A stretch of DNA of 64,000 nucleotides from DASUAS01 sp963809795 (lineage in GTDB: Bacteria; Actinomycetota; Acidimicrobiia; IMCC26256; DASPTH01), in assembly GCA_963809795.1 (NCBI GenBank), contig CAWELN010000031.1:1-64000 (forward strand), in the 5' to 3' direction. Numbering within the stretch: position 1 is the first letter of the stretch; every line of letters begins with the position of its first letter. The position numbers and the translations under genes were made by a program. Shown here piece after piece: positions 1 to 9,139 of this stretch. Under the pieces are notes generated by a model. The model ran no database searches and was not told the DNA's origin. It saw only the letters and a list, made by a program, of their open reading frames with translations.

Positions 1-19
1 CCCGACGGGCGCGTCGAGT

Positions 20-559
20 TCAGGACCGTGGCGGAAAGCCTGGTGTTCGGACCAGGCTGGACCGAGCCGCGATCACATCTCCGGGAACAGCATTGTCGCC
101 GACGTAGTACAAGGGCTGGCAGAACCGCCGCGCGAACTTCCATTCGCCGTCGATCTTCACGATGTCGTCGTAGTAGACGCCGTACTGGAACCAGTCCAGC
201 CACACGTCCTCCCCCGTGCCATCGGGACCGAACGAGGTGCCGCGACCCAACTCGTGAATCGTGGACGTGGCCGCGGCGCGATCGGCTCCCTGGAGGTCGA
301 TCACGATCGAATCGACTCGATGGATCAGGAAGTCGAGCCGATCCGAGCCACTGCTCATCACGGTTCGGATCTCGGCCGCACCCTCCGCCCGAAAATCGAA
401 CGGAGAGGTCACTTCGAGAACCGCATCCGCAGCGAAGACCGCCTCGAGCTGATCCCAGTCGGCCCGGGTCGTGGCATCCGAGTATCGGTGGATCAGGTCG
501 GCGATCGCCTGCCGGTCGATCCAAGCCCGCAGTTCCGAACCGTCGACATCGTTCGCCAC
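20..559 (-). CDS. SnoaL/NTF2-like domain protein
   Basis: A 179-residue protein with the NTF2-like cone fold. It begins with the usual helix that leads into an IADLIHRYSDA stretch, and continues with DWDQLEAVFAADAVLEV and a C-terminal WKFARR strand. Such proteins are small polyketide-cyclase, dehydratase or hydroxylase-subunit-like enzymes, or ligand-binding proteins. No specific substrate can be read from the sequence. I chose the GTG start at 559 because a GGGAGAG ribosome-binding site sits just before it; an ATG at 613 would add 18 residues of poor character. It diverges from the downstream DNA ligase. The same domain type appears again at 19115-19594. Confidence 0.75.
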   Translation of the reverse strand: MANDVDGSELRAWIDRQAIADLIHRYSDATTRADWDQLEAVFAADAVLEVTSPFDFRAEGAAEIRTVMSSGSDRLDFLIHRVDSIVIDLQGADRAAATSTIHELGRGTSFGPDGTGEDVWLDWFQYGVYYDDIVKIDGEWKFARRFCQPLYYVGDNAVPGDVIAARSSLVRTPGFPPRS

Positions 560-708
560 CGAAACTCTCCCGTCTCGAGGATGCACGAGCGACGGAGCCT
601 CGCGCGTGCGCACGTACTACGGCAACGGGACACACCGGAGACCGTCCCTACGTCCCCTCGACGGGCTGACCGTTTCCTTTCACGACCTCTCCATGGGACG
701 ATACGCGC

Positions 709-1656
709 ATGCCGATCGCTCTGATGCTGGCGACGCTGACCGACCGTCGCGAGTTCGGTGACGACTGGCTGCTCGAGCGCAAGTTCGACGGCGAGCGCTG
801 CGTCGCGCGCCGCGACGGCCGCGAGGTGCGGCTGGAGTCGCGCACCGGTAGGGACCTCACCGGCACCTACCCCGAGGTCCGAGCGGCGGTGGCCGCCCAG
901 CGGGCTCGGGCCGTCCTCCTGGACGGCGAGGTCGTCGCGTACGACGGGGAGCAGACATCGTTCAGTCGGCTCCAGCAGCGCCTCGGGGTGACGAACCCCT
1001 CCGCAGACCACGTGGCCGCCTATCCCGTCGTGTTCTGCGTCTTCGACCTTCTGGAGGTGGACGGCGAGGATCTCACCGACCGGCCCCTGATCGAGCGCCG
1101 GGCGCGGCTGGAGGCATCGATTCGGCCGAGCGCCGCATTGCAGCTGAGCGAGGCGTGGCGGGGCGACTCCCAGCGCCGGTTCGCCGACGCGTGCCGGTCG
1201 GGTTGGGAAGGGCTGATCGCCAAGCGCGCCGATGCGCCGTACACCCGTGGCCGCTCGAAGGACTGGCTGAAGCTGAAGTGCGTCTGGGAGCAGGAGCTCG
1301 TGATCGGCGGTTACACCGATCCCGCCGGCAGCCGGACGGACTTCGGCGCGCTCCTCGTCGGCTACTACGACGACGGCCAGCTCAAATACGCCGGGAAGGT
1401 CGGCACCGGCTACACCGCGACGACGCTCCGCCAACTTGGCGCGCGGTTGCGGGAGCTGCATTCGCCGGAGTCGCCGTTCGTCGATGCGCGACCGATCCCT
1501 CGGGGCACCCACTGGACCCGTCCCGAGCTGGTCGTCCAGATCGGCTTCGCCGAGTGGACGAGTGACGGTCGGCTGCGGCAAGCGCGCTTTCTCGGGCTGC
1601 GCGACGACAAGCCCGCCGCCGAGGTCGTCCGGGAGCGGGCCGTCGAGAGCGCATGA
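709..1656 (+). CDS. ATP-dependent DNA ligase (LigC/LigD ligase-domain type)
   Basis: A 315-residue single-unit ATP-dependent ligase. The adenylation Lys is K25 in ERKFDGER (motif I, KxDGxR). Motif III-like FDLLEVDGEDL, motif IV EGLIAKR and motif V WLKLKC follow, then an OB-fold domain ending near residue 300. It lacks the polymerase and phosphoesterase domains of full LigD, so it resembles stand-alone LigC or LigD-ligase proteins of actinobacteria that act in break or base repair. The replicative NAD-dependent ligase is a different family. No Ku gene is visible nearby. It stands alone, divergent from the NTF2-like gene and upstream of a tRNA remnant. Confidence 0.9.
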   Translation: MPIALMLATLTDRREFGDDWLLERKFDGERCVARRDGREVRLESRTGRDLTGTYPEVRAAVAAQRARAVLLDGEVVAYDGEQTSFSRLQQRLGVTNPSADHVAAYPVVFCVFDLLEVDGEDLTDRPLIERRARLEASIRPSAALQLSEAWRGDSQRRFADACRSGWEGLIAKRADAPYTRGRSKDWLKLKCVWEQELVIGGYTDPAGSRTDFGALLVGYYDDGQLKYAGKVGTGYTATTLRQLGARLRELHSPESPFVDARPIPRGTHWTRPELVVQIGFAEWTSDGRLRQARFLGLRDDKPAAEVVRERAVESA

Positions 1657-1726
1657 TGCCCGGCGGCTTCTCCGCGGCCTGAGGTCGTCTCGCTCCGGCA
1701 TCTTCGCAGGTCAGCCCGCTGAGCCG

Positions 1727-1776
1727 CTCAGCGTCCGAAGCTGAGAACGCGGGTTCGATTCCCGGCACCCGCGCCA
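1727..1776 (+). tRNA. tRNA-Arg(CCG) 3' half, apparently incomplete
   Basis: The sequence folds into the 3' half of a tRNA. There is a 5-6 bp anticodon stem (CTCAGC/GCTGAG) around a 7-base loop GTCCGAA, with T33 and anticodon CCG at 1735-1737. A four-base variable loop, a T-arm with the TTCGATT loop at 1754-1760 and an encoded CCA at 1774-1776 follow. The 3' acceptor strand CACCCGC would need GCGGGTG about 70 bases upstream, but 1690-1710 holds nothing that pairs and no normal D-arm. The outermost T-stem pair is G-G. This is therefore a degraded tRNA or a tRNA 3' fragment, not a clearly functional gene. Confidence 0.5.
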
Positions 1777-1935
1777 ACGGTCCGCGCCGTTCGAGCGGTC
1801 GGAGACGGGAGCCGGCGAAGCGAGACGCCGCGCGTCCTCGCTGATACCCCGTCGCGGGGGAAGCACTCCTACGCTGGGCGGTCTGCCCGGCCGGCCCCCG
1901 CCGTCCGACCGAACTGCCCCGACCGCGGAAGCATC

Positions 1936-3318
1936 GTGTCGACCGACTCCCGACTCGAACACGCCCCCGTCAATCTCTCGGCCCGCCAGCGGGCGCAGAA
2001 CCTGATCGCGGCGCTCCCACTGCCCGACGGCACGCTCGCGGTCGGTGTCGGCCTCGTGGTCTCGGGCATCACCACCTACCTCTTCCAGATCCTCGCCTTC
2101 CGCGGCCTGAGCAAACCCGACTACGGCGCGCTCAACGCCCTCTGGGTGTTCGTGTTCGTGCTCGCGCCCGGCATCTTCCTCCCCGTCGAGCAGGAGGTCG
2201 GCCACACGCTCGCGGCACGGCGCGCGCACGGCATCGGCGGCGCGCCCGTCATCCGCCGCGCGGGACTGATCGGCTTGATGTTCGCCACCGGGCTCGGGAT
2301 CGCCACGATCATCCTGGCGGTGACGACGTCGCTCGTCGACAACCTGTTCGCCGGCAACGTCGGGCTGGTCATCTGCCTCGTGATCGCGCTCTTCACCTTC
2401 GGCTTCGAGCTCCTCGCGCGCGGCGCGTTCGCGGGCGCGGGCGAGTTCGGCGCCTACGGCGTCAGCATGGGCGCCGAGGGCATCATCCGCCTGCTCCCCT
2501 GCATCGTGCTCGTCGCCGTCGGATCGACCGATCCGGTCGGCTTCGGTCTCTGCCTCGCCATCCCGCCCGCGCTGGCGACGCTCGTCGCGCTGCGCGGTCA
2601 GCACCGGCTCATGACCCCGGGGCCCGAGGCGCCGTGGTCGGAGCTCTCGACCAACCTCGGGCTGCTGCTCGGCGGCTCGTTGCTCGCGCAGGTGCTCAGC
2701 TACGCGCCGTTTCTCGGCGCCCAGCTCCTCGCCACCTCAGCCGAGCGGGTGATGGTCGCCGACTTCATCGTCGGCCTCTTCCTGTCGCGCATTCCGATCC
2801 TGCTGTTCCAGGCGGTGCAGGCCGCGTTGCTGCCGCGGCTCGCGGCGCAGGTGAGCGCGGGCCAGACCGACGACTTCCGCCGCGGCATGCGCAACCTCCT
2901 GCTCGTGGTGAGCGGGATCGGCGTCGTCGGCGTGATCGGCGGCGCAACACTCGGCCCGTTCGTCGGCCACCTCCTCTTCGGCGCCAAGTTCGAGCTCGGC
3001 AACCTCGACCTCGCCCTGCTCGCGGCCGGGAGCGGGATGTTCATCTTCGCCCTCACCATGTCGCAGGGGTTGATCGCGCTCGACGCGCTGGGACAGGTGC
3101 TGGTGTCGTGGCTGGTCGGCGTGGTCGCGTTCATCGTGGCGACGCTGGTGTCGTCGACCGACCTGTTCACCCGGGTGGAGATCGGCTCGATCGTCGGCGC
3201 GGGGGCGGCCGCGCTCACCATGAGCCTGATGTTCGTGCGGCAGCTGCGCAAGGGCATCGACCGCACGAGCCTCGCCGCGCTGGTCGAGCAGATCGAGCAC
3301 GAACCGCTCGAGATCTAG
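1936..3318 (+). CDS. Polysaccharide/oligosaccharide flippase-like membrane protein
   Basis: A 460-residue polytopic membrane protein with about 12-14 hydrophobic segments, the size and layout of the Wzx/MATE-like MOP superfamily. These flip lipid-linked oligosaccharides or related polymers across the cytoplasmic membrane. After a short charged N-terminus, the first segment (residues about 35-55) carries the conserved-looking TTYLFQILAFRGLSKPDYGALNALW region typical of actinobacterial family members. The start is GTG at 1936. The gene has no glycosyltransferase neighbours, so its cargo is unknown. It ends tail-to-tail with the sugar permease gene, their stop codons overlapping at 3315-3318. 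Confidence 0.75.
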   Translation: MSTDSRLEHAPVNLSARQRAQNLIAALPLPDGTLAVGVGLVVSGITTYLFQILAFRGLSKPDYGALNALWVFVFVLAPGIFLPVEQEVGHTLAARRAHGIGGAPVIRRAGLIGLMFATGLGIATIILAVTTSLVDNLFAGNVGLVICLVIALFTFGFELLARGAFAGAGEFGAYGVSMGAEGIIRLLPCIVLVAVGSTDPVGFGLCLAIPPALATLVALRGQHRLMTPGPEAPWSELSTNLGLLLGGSLLAQVLSYAPFLGAQLLATSAERVMVADFIVGLFLSRIPILLFQAVQAALLPRLAAQVSAGQTDDFRRGMRNLLLVVSGIGVVGVIGGATLGPFVGHLLFGAKFELGNLDLALLAAGSGMFIFALTMSQGLIALDALGQVLVSWLVGVVAFIVATLVSSTDLFTRVEIGSIVGAGAAALTMSLMFVRQLRKGIDRTSLAALVEQIEHEPLEI

Positions 3319-4619
3319 GTCCCGGCGGTACGGCCCCTCCGGGCGAGGGCGTCGATGGTGACCGCGGCGACGAGGACGATCCCGGTGACGATGTACTTCG
3401 ACGCCGCGCTGAAGCCCTGGAGCCCCATGCCGTTGTCGATGGCGGCGATGACGAGGCCACCCAACACCGCGTGGATCGGCTTGCCCCGTCCACCGAACAG
3501 GCTGGTGCCGCCGATGACCGCGGCGGCGACCGCGTACAGCACGAGCTGGCCCCCGTCGAGGTTCGTCGAGACCGAGCGCAACCGCGACGCGTACACGATC
3601 CCGGCGATGCCGGCCGTGAACGACGACAGCATGAAGCACAGGGTGCGGATGCGAGCGAGGCTGACGCCGGCGCGCCGCGCCGCCTCGGCGTTCCCGCCGA
3701 TGGCGTAGACGTACCGGCCGAACCTGGTGCGTCCGAGGAGGAGCGTCCACGCCGCGCACACGCCGAGCACGATCAGCACGATCCACGGCATGCCCTTGAT
3801 CGGGACGAGCGCGCCGCGGTCGGTGTTGCAGATCATCACCACCACCACCGCCGCCACCGCGACGCCCACGATCTTCAGGATGGTCACACCGAGGGGCGGC
3901 GCCACGAGCCCGCGCCGGCGCCGGCGCGCATCGTGCATCCACGTCATCGTCCCGTACAGGGCGACGATGGCGCCCATCACGATCCAGCCCGCCGCCGGCG
4001 TGAGGAGCCCGTTGGCGAAGTCGTTGATCACGTTGTTTTCGATGGGCAGCGTGCCGCCGTTGCCGAGGATGAGCAGCATCACGCCCTGGAACGCGAGGAG
4101 GCCCGCCAGCGTGACGACGAACGACGGGAGCCCGAGGCGCGTGATGATGGTGCCCATGAACGCGCCGATCAGCGCGCAGACGAGCAGCGCGGCGATGCAC
4201 GCCACCCACCACGACCAGCTCCCGTGCTCACTGGTGACGAGCTCGGCCGCGATGATCCCGCCGACCCCGCCGACGAAGCCCGCCGACAGGTCGATCTCGC
4301 CGAGCAGGAGCACGAACACCTCGGCCATGGCCAGGAGCATGTACACCGCGCCCTGCACGAGCAGGTTCACGATGTTGCCGGCGGTCAGGAAGTTCGAGTT
4401 CAGGCTCTGGAAGATGATCGAGATGAGGAACAGGCCGAGCACGACCGGCAGCACTCCGCTCTGACCGGCTCGCACGCGCGCGACCGAGGCGCGGAAGTAC
4501 TCGCGCATGTTGTTGGCCGTGAGCTCGTCGACCGTCGCCTGCGCGGCGACGGGCGGTCGCGTCGGCTGCTCGTCGTCGATGTCCCCGGCCTCGACCGGGG
4601 GCTCAGTCGTCTTCGCCAC
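3315..4619 (-). CDS. Sugar ABC transporter permease, XylH/RbsC-like
   Basis: A 434-residue permease of the branched BPD_transp_2 family. About 60 charged residues at the N-terminus are followed by 10 or more membrane segments, with the characteristic LLGEIDLSAG and GRYVYAIGGNAEAARRAG stretches of monosaccharide permeases. The ALLPFGGRGK-type motif appears here as SLFGGRGKPIHAVLGG. Its length and its large extra-membrane insert around residues 230-250 match XylH rather than the shorter RbsC. It overlaps the upstream ATPase gene by 17 bp and belongs to a binding protein-ATPase-permease operon. The family imports xylose and other sugars; the actual substrate cannot be assigned. Confidence 0.9.
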   Translation of the reverse strand: MAKTTEPPVEAGDIDDEQPTRPPVAAQATVDELTANNMREYFRASVARVRAGQSGVLPVVLGLFLISIIFQSLNSNFLTAGNIVNLLVQGAVYMLLAMAEVFVLLLGEIDLSAGFVGGVGGIIAAELVTSEHGSWSWWVACIAALLVCALIGAFMGTIITRLGLPSFVVTLAGLLAFQGVMLLILGNGGTLPIENNVINDFANGLLTPAAGWIVMGAIVALYGTMTWMHDARRRRRGLVAPPLGVTILKIVGVAVAAVVVVMICNTDRGALVPIKGMPWIVLIVLGVCAAWTLLLGRTRFGRYVYAIGGNAEAARRAGVSLARIRTLCFMLSSFTAGIAGIVYASRLRSVSTNLDGGQLVLYAVAAAVIGGTSLFGGRGKPIHAVLGGLVIAAIDNGMGLQGFSAASKYIVTGIVLVAAVTIDALARRGRTAGT

Positions 4620-5463
4620 CCTCGGCCCCCCCTTCCGTCGTGACCGCGCCCGGATCCGTCGGATGCGGCGCCCGGTCGGATCGTCCGGTGGTCATGTAGT
4701 CGACGACCGTCTGCGGGTCGAAGTCGCTCGCCGGGCCCGCGGCAACCATCCGGCCCAGGCGCAGCACCACGACGCGGTCGGCCACCGCGAACACGTCGTT
4801 GAGGTTGTGCGACACCATCATCACCGCCAGACCGCGATCGGCGAGCCGGCGGACGAGCGCGAGCACCATGGCCGTCTGGGCGACGCCGAGCGCGGCGGTG
4901 GGCTCGTCCATGATCACGAGCTCGGAGTTCCACATCACCGCCCTCGCCACCGCGACGGCCTGGCGCTGGCCGCCCGACAGCGAGACGACCGGCTGCCGGA
5001 TCGAGCGCACGGTCGTGACCGAGAGGTCGGTCAGCGTCTGGCGGGCCGAGAGCTCCATGTCCTCCTCCGCCAGCAGGCCGTGGCGCGTCACCTCCCGACC
5101 GAGGAACATGTTCTGGACGATGTCGAGGTTGTCGCACAGCGCGAGGTCCTGGTACACGGTCTCGATGCCCAGCGCGGCGGCGGCCTTGGGCGAGCGGATG
5201 TGCACCGGGCCGCCCTTCCACAGGATCTCCCCGCCGTCGGGCCCGTGGATCCCGGCGATGGTCTTGATGAGCACCGACTTGCCGGCACCGTTGTCGCCGA
5301 CGAGCGCGGTCACCTGACCCGAGTCGAGAGAGAGGTCGACGCCTCGCAACGCCTGCACCGCACCGAAGCTCTTGCTGATCGTGCGCAGCTCGAGCAGCGG
5401 GACGTCCGGCCCCTCCGACTGCGCGGCAGGTGCAGGTGCACCAGTCGCTTCGCTGGTCGTCAT
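4603..5463 (-). CDS. Sugar ABC transporter ATP-binding protein, XylG-like (single NBD)
   Basis: A 286-residue ABC ATPase. Walker A GDNGAGKS lies at residues 56-63, the signature LSGGQ at 162-166, Walker B VIMDEP at about 183-188, and the switch His in MMVSHN near 217. Many monosaccharide ATPases (RbsA, XylG of E. coli) have two fused ATPase domains of about 500 residues. This one has a single domain, as in many actinobacterial sugar systems, and probably works as a homodimer. The DNLDIVQNMFLGRE region is typical of the family. It lies 15 bp after the binding-protein gene and overlaps the permease gene. Confidence 0.9.
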   Translation of the reverse strand: MTTSEATGAPAPAAQSEGPDVPLLELRTISKSFGAVQALRGVDLSLDSGQVTALVGDNGAGKSVLIKTIAGIHGPDGGEILWKGGPVHIRSPKAAAALGIETVYQDLALCDNLDIVQNMFLGREVTRHGLLAEEDMELSARQTLTDLSVTTVRSIRQPVVSLSGGQRQAVAVARAVMWNSELVIMDEPTAALGVAQTAMVLALVRRLADRGLAVMMVSHNLNDVFAVADRVVVLRLGRMVAAGPASDFDPQTVVDYMTTGRSDRAPHPTDPGAVTTEGGAEGGEDD

Positions 5464-5478
5464 TGCTGGGTCAGCGGC

Positions 5479-6667
5479 TCAGGGCTGGATCCCCGCCGCG
5501 GTGCAGGAGGCGGCGAAGGAGCCGGCGCACAGGTCCGACGCGGACACGAACTTGTCCTTGACCACGGTCGCGTTCATGTTCTGGGTGTTGACCGACACCG
5601 GCGTCAGGTAGCACCGACGGCACGTCGGTCACCTTGTTGTTGGTCTTGGCGTTCACGAGGCTCGACGGCGGCTTCTGCCCCGCCCGCAGGTACATCGCCA
5701 CGGCCGCCGCGGCCTGGGCCTCGGTGTAGACGGGCTTGTACACCGTCATGCACTGGTAGTCGGACAGGATGTTCTGCAGACCCACCAGCGTGGCGTCCTG
5801 ACCCGTCGTCGGCACCTTCTTCGCCGGAACCTGGTTGTTCTTGAGTGAGGAGATCACCGAGTTGCCGACGCCGTCATTGGCGGCCAGCACTGCGTTGATG
5901 TTGGGGTGGGCGGTGAACTGCTGCTCGAAGTTGGTCAGCGCCTTCGCGCTGTCCCAGGTGCCCGCGGGCTCACCGACCTTGACGAAGGTCTTGCTCTTGT
6001 ACTTCGGGTTGAGGACCGAGTTGTAGCCCTGGGCGAACTGCGTGGCGTTGTTGTCGGTGGGATCGCCGTCCATCTCGAGCACCTGCGGCTTGGCCACGTT
6101 CCACGACGCGACACAGTCGACCAGGCCCTTCCCCAGGAGCTTGCCCACGGTGACGTTGTTGAAGCTCACGTAGTAGCTCGCCTTGCCGTTGAGCGTGAGC
6201 CGGTCGTAGTCGATCACCTTGACGCCCTGCTGCACGGCGTTGGCCTCGATCGCGGCGCCGCTCCCCGAGTCGAGGGGGTCGATGACGAGCACGGTGGCGC
6301 CGTTGGTGATGGCCGCTTCGGCCTGGGTCTGCATCGTCTGGGTGCTGCCCTGCGCGTTCTGCACCTGGAACTGGTCCGACGAGAGGCCGGCGGCCTGGAA
6401 CGCCTGCGTCAGGTACGGCGCGTCGAAGCTCACGTAGCGGGCCGAGGACTGCGTGTCGGGGAGGAGCACGGCGACGTTGCCCTTGCCCTTCTTGGCCAGT
6501 GGCTTCAGCGTCGCCATGGCCGAGAAGTCGTTGGTGAACGACGCCGGCGTGAGCGACGCCCGGGACACCGTGGCCCGGGCCCGGGAAGTGGAGCCACCGA
6601 TGGTCAGCGCCACCGTCAGCGCCGTCACCACCAGGATCGCGCTGGAGGTCTTCACTGCTGTCTTCAT
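5479..6667 (-). CDS. Sugar ABC transporter substrate-binding protein, XylF-like; single-base frameshift near the 3' end
   Basis: A secreted periplasmic-binding-protein-like (peripla_BP_4) protein. It starts with a signal peptide (MKTAVKTSS, then a hydrophobic run to about residue 33), followed by the sugar-binding lobes with VLVIDPLDSGSG and VIDYDRL near the hinge, as in xylose-binding proteins. The start at 6667 is preceded by a G-rich ribosome-binding site; the frame is open further upstream but without sense. Near 5605-5612 one extra base shifts the frame. In the shifted frame the protein continues sensibly (TPVSVNTQNMNATVVKDKF) to a stop at 5479 and totals 395 residues. Uncorrected, it reads an arginine-rich tail to 5471. 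First gene of the transporter operon. Confidence 0.85.
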
Positions 6668-6784
6668 GGGCACCCCCCGACGGGCTTCGCTCGGGGTCGC
6701 GCGCAGGTGACCTCGTTGCGAAGTTCGCGGATCAGCATTTGTCGTATGTAAGGCCCGTTGTGCCCACCTCGCGCCCGACACAAA

Positions 6785-6832
6785 CCTCCCCGTCACCGAA
6801 CTCGTGTGGGCGGGTGGTCGGTGACGGGGAGG
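6785..6832 (-). terminator. Intrinsic terminator after the DoxX gene
   Basis: A perfect 15-bp inverted repeat (arms 6785-6799 and 6818-6832) around an 18-base loop starts 17 bases after the DoxX stop codon, in the direction of its transcription. On the minus strand the stem is followed by TTTGTGT, a short U-rich tract. It separates the leftward DoxX/desaturase group from the XylF-like gene that starts at 6667. Confidence 0.75.
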
Positions 6833-6848
6833 CGGTCTCGGCGGCTGA

Positions 6849-7406
6849 TCAGTAGGCGGGGCTGTCCCCGCGGGAGCGCTCGGCGGTTGGCGTGGCGTCC
6901 GCTCTCACCAGGCGGCGTTCGAGCTCCGCGTCGACACTGAAGCGACCGGCACCGAACACCGCCGGCACGAGCGCGAGGAACCCGAGGGCCAGGTTCAGCT
7001 CGTACCCGGCCGTTCCGCCCGTCGCGTTGATCCCGTTCGCCCAGGTCACCGTGACGATCGCGCCCATCATGTCGCCGAAGATCGCGAGACCCGCGAGCCG
7101 GGTGAAGAGGCCGAGGGCGAGGGCGATGCCGCCGCCGAACTCGATGACCCCGCTGAGCACGGCGAAGAGCTCACCGGGGTGGAGATGCGCGGTGTTCGCG
7201 AAGTAGTTGCCGTACTCGTGGATGCCGAGTCCGCCGAACCAGCCGAAGAGCCGTCGTGAGCCGTGGTAGATGAAGATCCAGGCGAGGACGAGGCGGACGA
7301 CGAGCAGGCACAGGTCGGCCGGGAGCCCGGCGGTGCGCGTGCTGAACAGGATCCTCAGGAGCTCGCGGCTCCGGGACGGAGCCTTCGGGACGGACGTCGT
7401 CACCAT
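6849..7406 (-). CDS. DoxX family membrane protein
   Basis: A 185-residue DoxX/DoxD-like protein with four predicted membrane segments (about residues 30-50, 80-105, 108-125 and 138-152). The family pattern is present: RLVLAWIFIYHGSRRLFGWFGG, GVIEFGGGIALALGLFTRLA, then a NGINATGG loop. DoxX proteins are quinone- or redox-linked membrane subunits, and in mycobacteria one takes part in a membrane oxidoreductase complex that protects against oxidants. The direct partner is unknown here. Its ATG overlaps the stop of the upstream sterol-desaturase-type gene (TGATG), so the two are translationally coupled. A strong hairpin terminator follows. Confidence 0.9.
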   Translation of the reverse strand: MVTTSVPKAPSRSRELLRILFSTRTAGLPADLCLLVVRLVLAWIFIYHGSRRLFGWFGGLGIHEYGNYFANTAHLHPGELFAVLSGVIEFGGGIALALGLFTRLAGLAIFGDMMGAIVTVTWANGINATGGTAGYELNLALGFLALVPAVFGAGRFSVDAELERRLVRADATPTAERSRGDSPAY

Positions 7407-8542
7407 CACGCGACCTCGCACTCTTCGGCCGCGGCTCGGGCGTCGCGGTGATGGGAGAGTCTCCCACCACCGGCGGAGATCGTGCCCTGGCGCTCGGCCT
7501 CGGGCACGGACTCCCGCACCGGCGGGAGGTCGGTGGCGGTACGCATCGGACGGAACGGCGCGACCATCTGGGCGGCGAAGACCGAGAGATGTCTCGCTCG
7601 CGGCCCCTCCTGCTCGACGGTCAGCGGTCGGCCCGCAAGGCCGGTGTCGGTCCTGATCGTGTCCTCGGTCGGGAACACGGCCCGGTGGAAGAGCTGATCC
7701 CAGATCGTCAGCGCGAAGCCCATGTTGACGTCCGCCGGTCCGTCGACCTTGTGGTGGATGCGGTGGAAGTTCGGGCTCACGAAGACCCGCTCGAGGGGTC
7801 CGAAGCCCAGCCGGGTGTTCGAGTGCGCGAACGCGACGATCGCGCCGTAGACGACGAGCACGGTGATCGACATCGCGCCGTTGGCGAGCAACACCACGCC
7901 GGGGAGCAGCGCGACGAGATACGAGAAGTGGATGAGGGGATGTGTGCGGAAGACGGTGAGCACGCTCATGTCCTCCTGCGAGTGGTGGAGCTCGTGGAAC
8001 CGCCAGAGCATGCGGGAGCGGTGGTTCGCGAGGTGCACCGCCCAGTTGCAGCCGTCCATGGCGACGACGATCAGCGCGATCGCAGCCCACCGCGGCACGA
8101 GGCCGATCCGGGGCAGGACGATCCACGGGAGCGACGTGCGGGTGACGTGCACCATCGCGAGGGTGAGGCCGGTCACGAGCGGCACGACCAGGGTCGCGTT
8201 CACCAGCGTGAAGAGCAGGTCATGGCGGTACCCGCGAGCGAAGATCGGACGCGATTGCGCCGGCCAGGTTCGCTCCACGACGAGGAACACGCCGATGATC
8301 GCCAGGGTCGCCGGACCGGCCACGACCGCGCGCAGGCTGACGACCGAGCCGGCGAAGTCGGAACCGCCCCAGCCGGCCGCCCAGCCCACCCAGAGCAGGA
8401 CCCCGGCGGCGATCGCGATCACACAGGCGGGGAGGTAGACGCGCGCCGAGACCGCGGACCTCAGGCGCCGCGCGGCACGGTCGCCCCGCTCCACCACGCC
8501 CAGCGCGGGAGCACGGGTGGGCTCGACTACCCCGGCGGACAC
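7406..8542 (-). CDS. Sterol desaturase / fatty acid hydroxylase superfamily protein
   Basis: A 378-residue integral membrane di-iron enzyme. Its histidine clusters are HLANH (about residue 169), HELHH (about 183) and FHRIHH (about 262), the pattern of the ERG3/FA-hydroxylase superfamily. Four or five membrane segments lie between residues 35 and 240. Family members hydroxylate or desaturate sterols, carotenoids, alkylglycerols or fatty acids. The bacterial substrate is not predictable from the sequence. The C-terminal 60 residues are polar and may be poorly conserved. It is coupled to the DoxX gene by a TGATG overlap, which suggests a redox link between the two. Confidence 0.85.
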   Translation of the reverse strand: MSAGVVEPTRAPALGVVERGDRAARRLRSAVSARVYLPACVIAIAAGVLLWVGWAAGWGGSDFAGSVVSLRAVVAGPATLAIIGVFLVVERTWPAQSRPIFARGYRHDLLFTLVNATLVVPLVTGLTLAMVHVTRTSLPWIVLPRIGLVPRWAAIALIVVAMDGCNWAVHLANHRSRMLWRFHELHHSQEDMSVLTVFRTHPLIHFSYLVALLPGVVLLANGAMSITVLVVYGAIVAFAHSNTRLGFGPLERVFVSPNFHRIHHKVDGPADVNMGFALTIWDQLFHRAVFPTEDTIRTDTGLAGRPLTVEQEGPRARHLSVFAAQMVAPFRPMRTATDLPPVRESVPEAERQGTISAGGGRLSHHRDARAAAEECEVA

Positions 8543-8570
8543 GCCCGTGCTCCCGTCTCGACTCGAGCCA

Positions 8571-9101
8571 CTAGAAGGACACGCCTCCGGTGCCGGCGTT
8601 GCTGCTCGGCTTGGACTTGCCGGCGACCGTCACCACCGACAGCCACTTGCCCCACTTGTCGGTGACGTTGCCCTTCACCTGGCCCGGCGCCTTGTCCTTG
8701 AAGAACCAGTACAGGGGCTTGCCGCCGTAGGTCACCTGCATGGTGCCGTCGGCCAGTGCCTTCGTGCCCAGCTTGGCGGCGTCGACGCCGGTCCCCGCGG
8801 TCGCCGCGGTCATGCCCGAGGGCAACTGGACCGGCGGCCACACCTTCAGGCACTTGGCGGTGCACGCCGTCTTGCTCGGCTTCAGCGTGTAGACGGTGTC
8901 CTGCCCGGCGACCAGGAGCGTGCCCAGCTTCCCGGCCTTGGCGGTCGAGATCTCGCTCGCCGTCCTCGGGGTGGTCTGCGCTCCGGCGGTCCCGGGGGCG
9001 AAGGCCACCGCCGACAGCGCCGCCATGGCAACGGCGACCGCCGCGGCGCGTCCGAATGGGCGCCGCCGCGTTGACCGGTGGTGTGGTGCTGTCTGGTCCA
9101 T
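8571..9101 (-). CDS. Secreted-repeat protein (COG4315-like), paralogue A
   Basis: A 176-residue exported protein. It has a long twin-arginine-containing N-terminus (STRRRPFGRAAAVAV) and a signal peptide with likely cleavage after AGA near residue 41. Two repeats of the secreted-repeat/lipoprotein_15 type follow. Each repeat has a VYTL or LYWF core, and the first carries CTAKCLKVWPP (the CxxxC...WPP hallmark). There is no lipobox cysteine, so it is probably free or wall-associated. The function of the family is unknown. A GAGGAGA ribosome-binding site supports the start at 9101. It lies just downstream of a paralogue and shares its C-terminal NAGTGGVSF. Confidence 0.8.
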   Translation of the reverse strand: MDQTAPHHRSTRRRPFGRAAAVAVAMAALSAVAFAPGTAGAQTTPRTASEISTAKAGKLGTLLVAGQDTVYTLKPSKTACTAKCLKVWPPVQLPSGMTAATAGTGVDAAKLGTKALADGTMQVTYGGKPLYWFFKDKAPGQVKGNVTDKWGKWLSVVTVAGKSKPSSNAGTGGVSF

Positions 9102-9139
9102 GGGATCTGTCTCCTCGTGTGCGGTCGCCGATCGGGCGA

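Noticed and set aside
1847..1859. Small CCCCG-TCG-CGGGG hairpin before the flippase gene as a terminator
   Set aside because: The stem is only five pairs with no U-run. Hairpins of this size arise often by chance in such GC-rich sequence.
2634..4643. Long plus-strand open frame opposite the sugar permease and ATPase genes
   Set aside because: It is antisense to clear transporter genes, rich in Arg, Asp, Ala and His, with no recognisable domain. Such frames are common in GC-rich DNA.
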